Origin: Actinomycetota bacterium
GTDB lineage: Bacteria > Actinomycetota > Geothermincolia > Fen-727 > Anoxymicrobiaceae
Reading direction: 5' to 3'
NCBI GenBank assembly: GCA_016649525.1
Contig: JAENXM010000127.1
Location: 1 to 5,415, forward strand
Length of the DNA: 5,415 bases
A program made the position numbers and the translations under genes. Under the pieces are notes generated by a model. The model was given only the letters and a program-made list of their open reading frames with translations. It was not told the DNA's origin and searched no databases. This document shows positions 5,409 to 5,415 of the stretch, piece by piece; position 1 is the stretch's first letter, and every line of letters begins with the position of its first letter.

Positions 5409-5415
5409 ACGACAG

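Overview
The window is a G+C-rich bacterial stretch with all genes on the + strand. It carries the run mazG (3' part) - eno - pyk - ftsB/divIC-like, followed by a separate gene for a small-zinc-domain protein with a very long low-complexity tail. A mazG-eno-ftsB neighbourhood is familiar from Actinomycetota, and the basic N-terminal extension of the FtsB-like protein also fits that phylum. Frequent AGG (Arg) and ATA (Ile) codons are unlike typical Streptomyces or mycobacteria, so a deep-branching or environmental actinobacterial lineage is my best inference. It is not proven from this window.

Layout. Positions 1-620 hold the 3' end of mazG (nucleoside triphosphate pyrophosphohydrolase). Positions 617-1912 hold eno (enolase), overlapping the mazG stop by ATGA. 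Positions 1925-3358 hold pyk (pyruvate kinase), 12 bases after eno. Positions 3364-3852 hold an FtsB/DivIC-type division protein, 5 bases after pyk. These four are so tightly packed that they almost certainly form one operon. Enolase makes phosphoenolpyruvate and pyruvate kinase consumes it, so the last two steps of glycolysis are co-transcribed with a nucleotide housecleaning enzyme and a septum protein.

Positions 3853-3963 are the only gene-free gap of note. They hold a perfect TATAAT box next to overlapping palindromes, so the last gene probably has its own promoter. That gene (3964-5352) encodes an N-terminal B-box-like zinc module (one His, seven Cys) followed by about 400 residues rich in Pro, Glu, Ala and Lys. 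The tail contains five Lys-rich octapeptide repeats, a roughly 100-residue internal duplication and four PPAY motifs, with no membrane segment. Its function is unknown to me. Positions 5353-5415 hold no gene, but a strong Shine-Dalgarno at the right edge implies another + strand gene just outside.

The most notable observations are the zinc-module/disordered-tail protein and the non-canonical monovalent-cation and substrate-site motifs in the otherwise well-conserved pyruvate kinase. I see no RNA gene, CRISPR array, insertion sequence or other mobile element.
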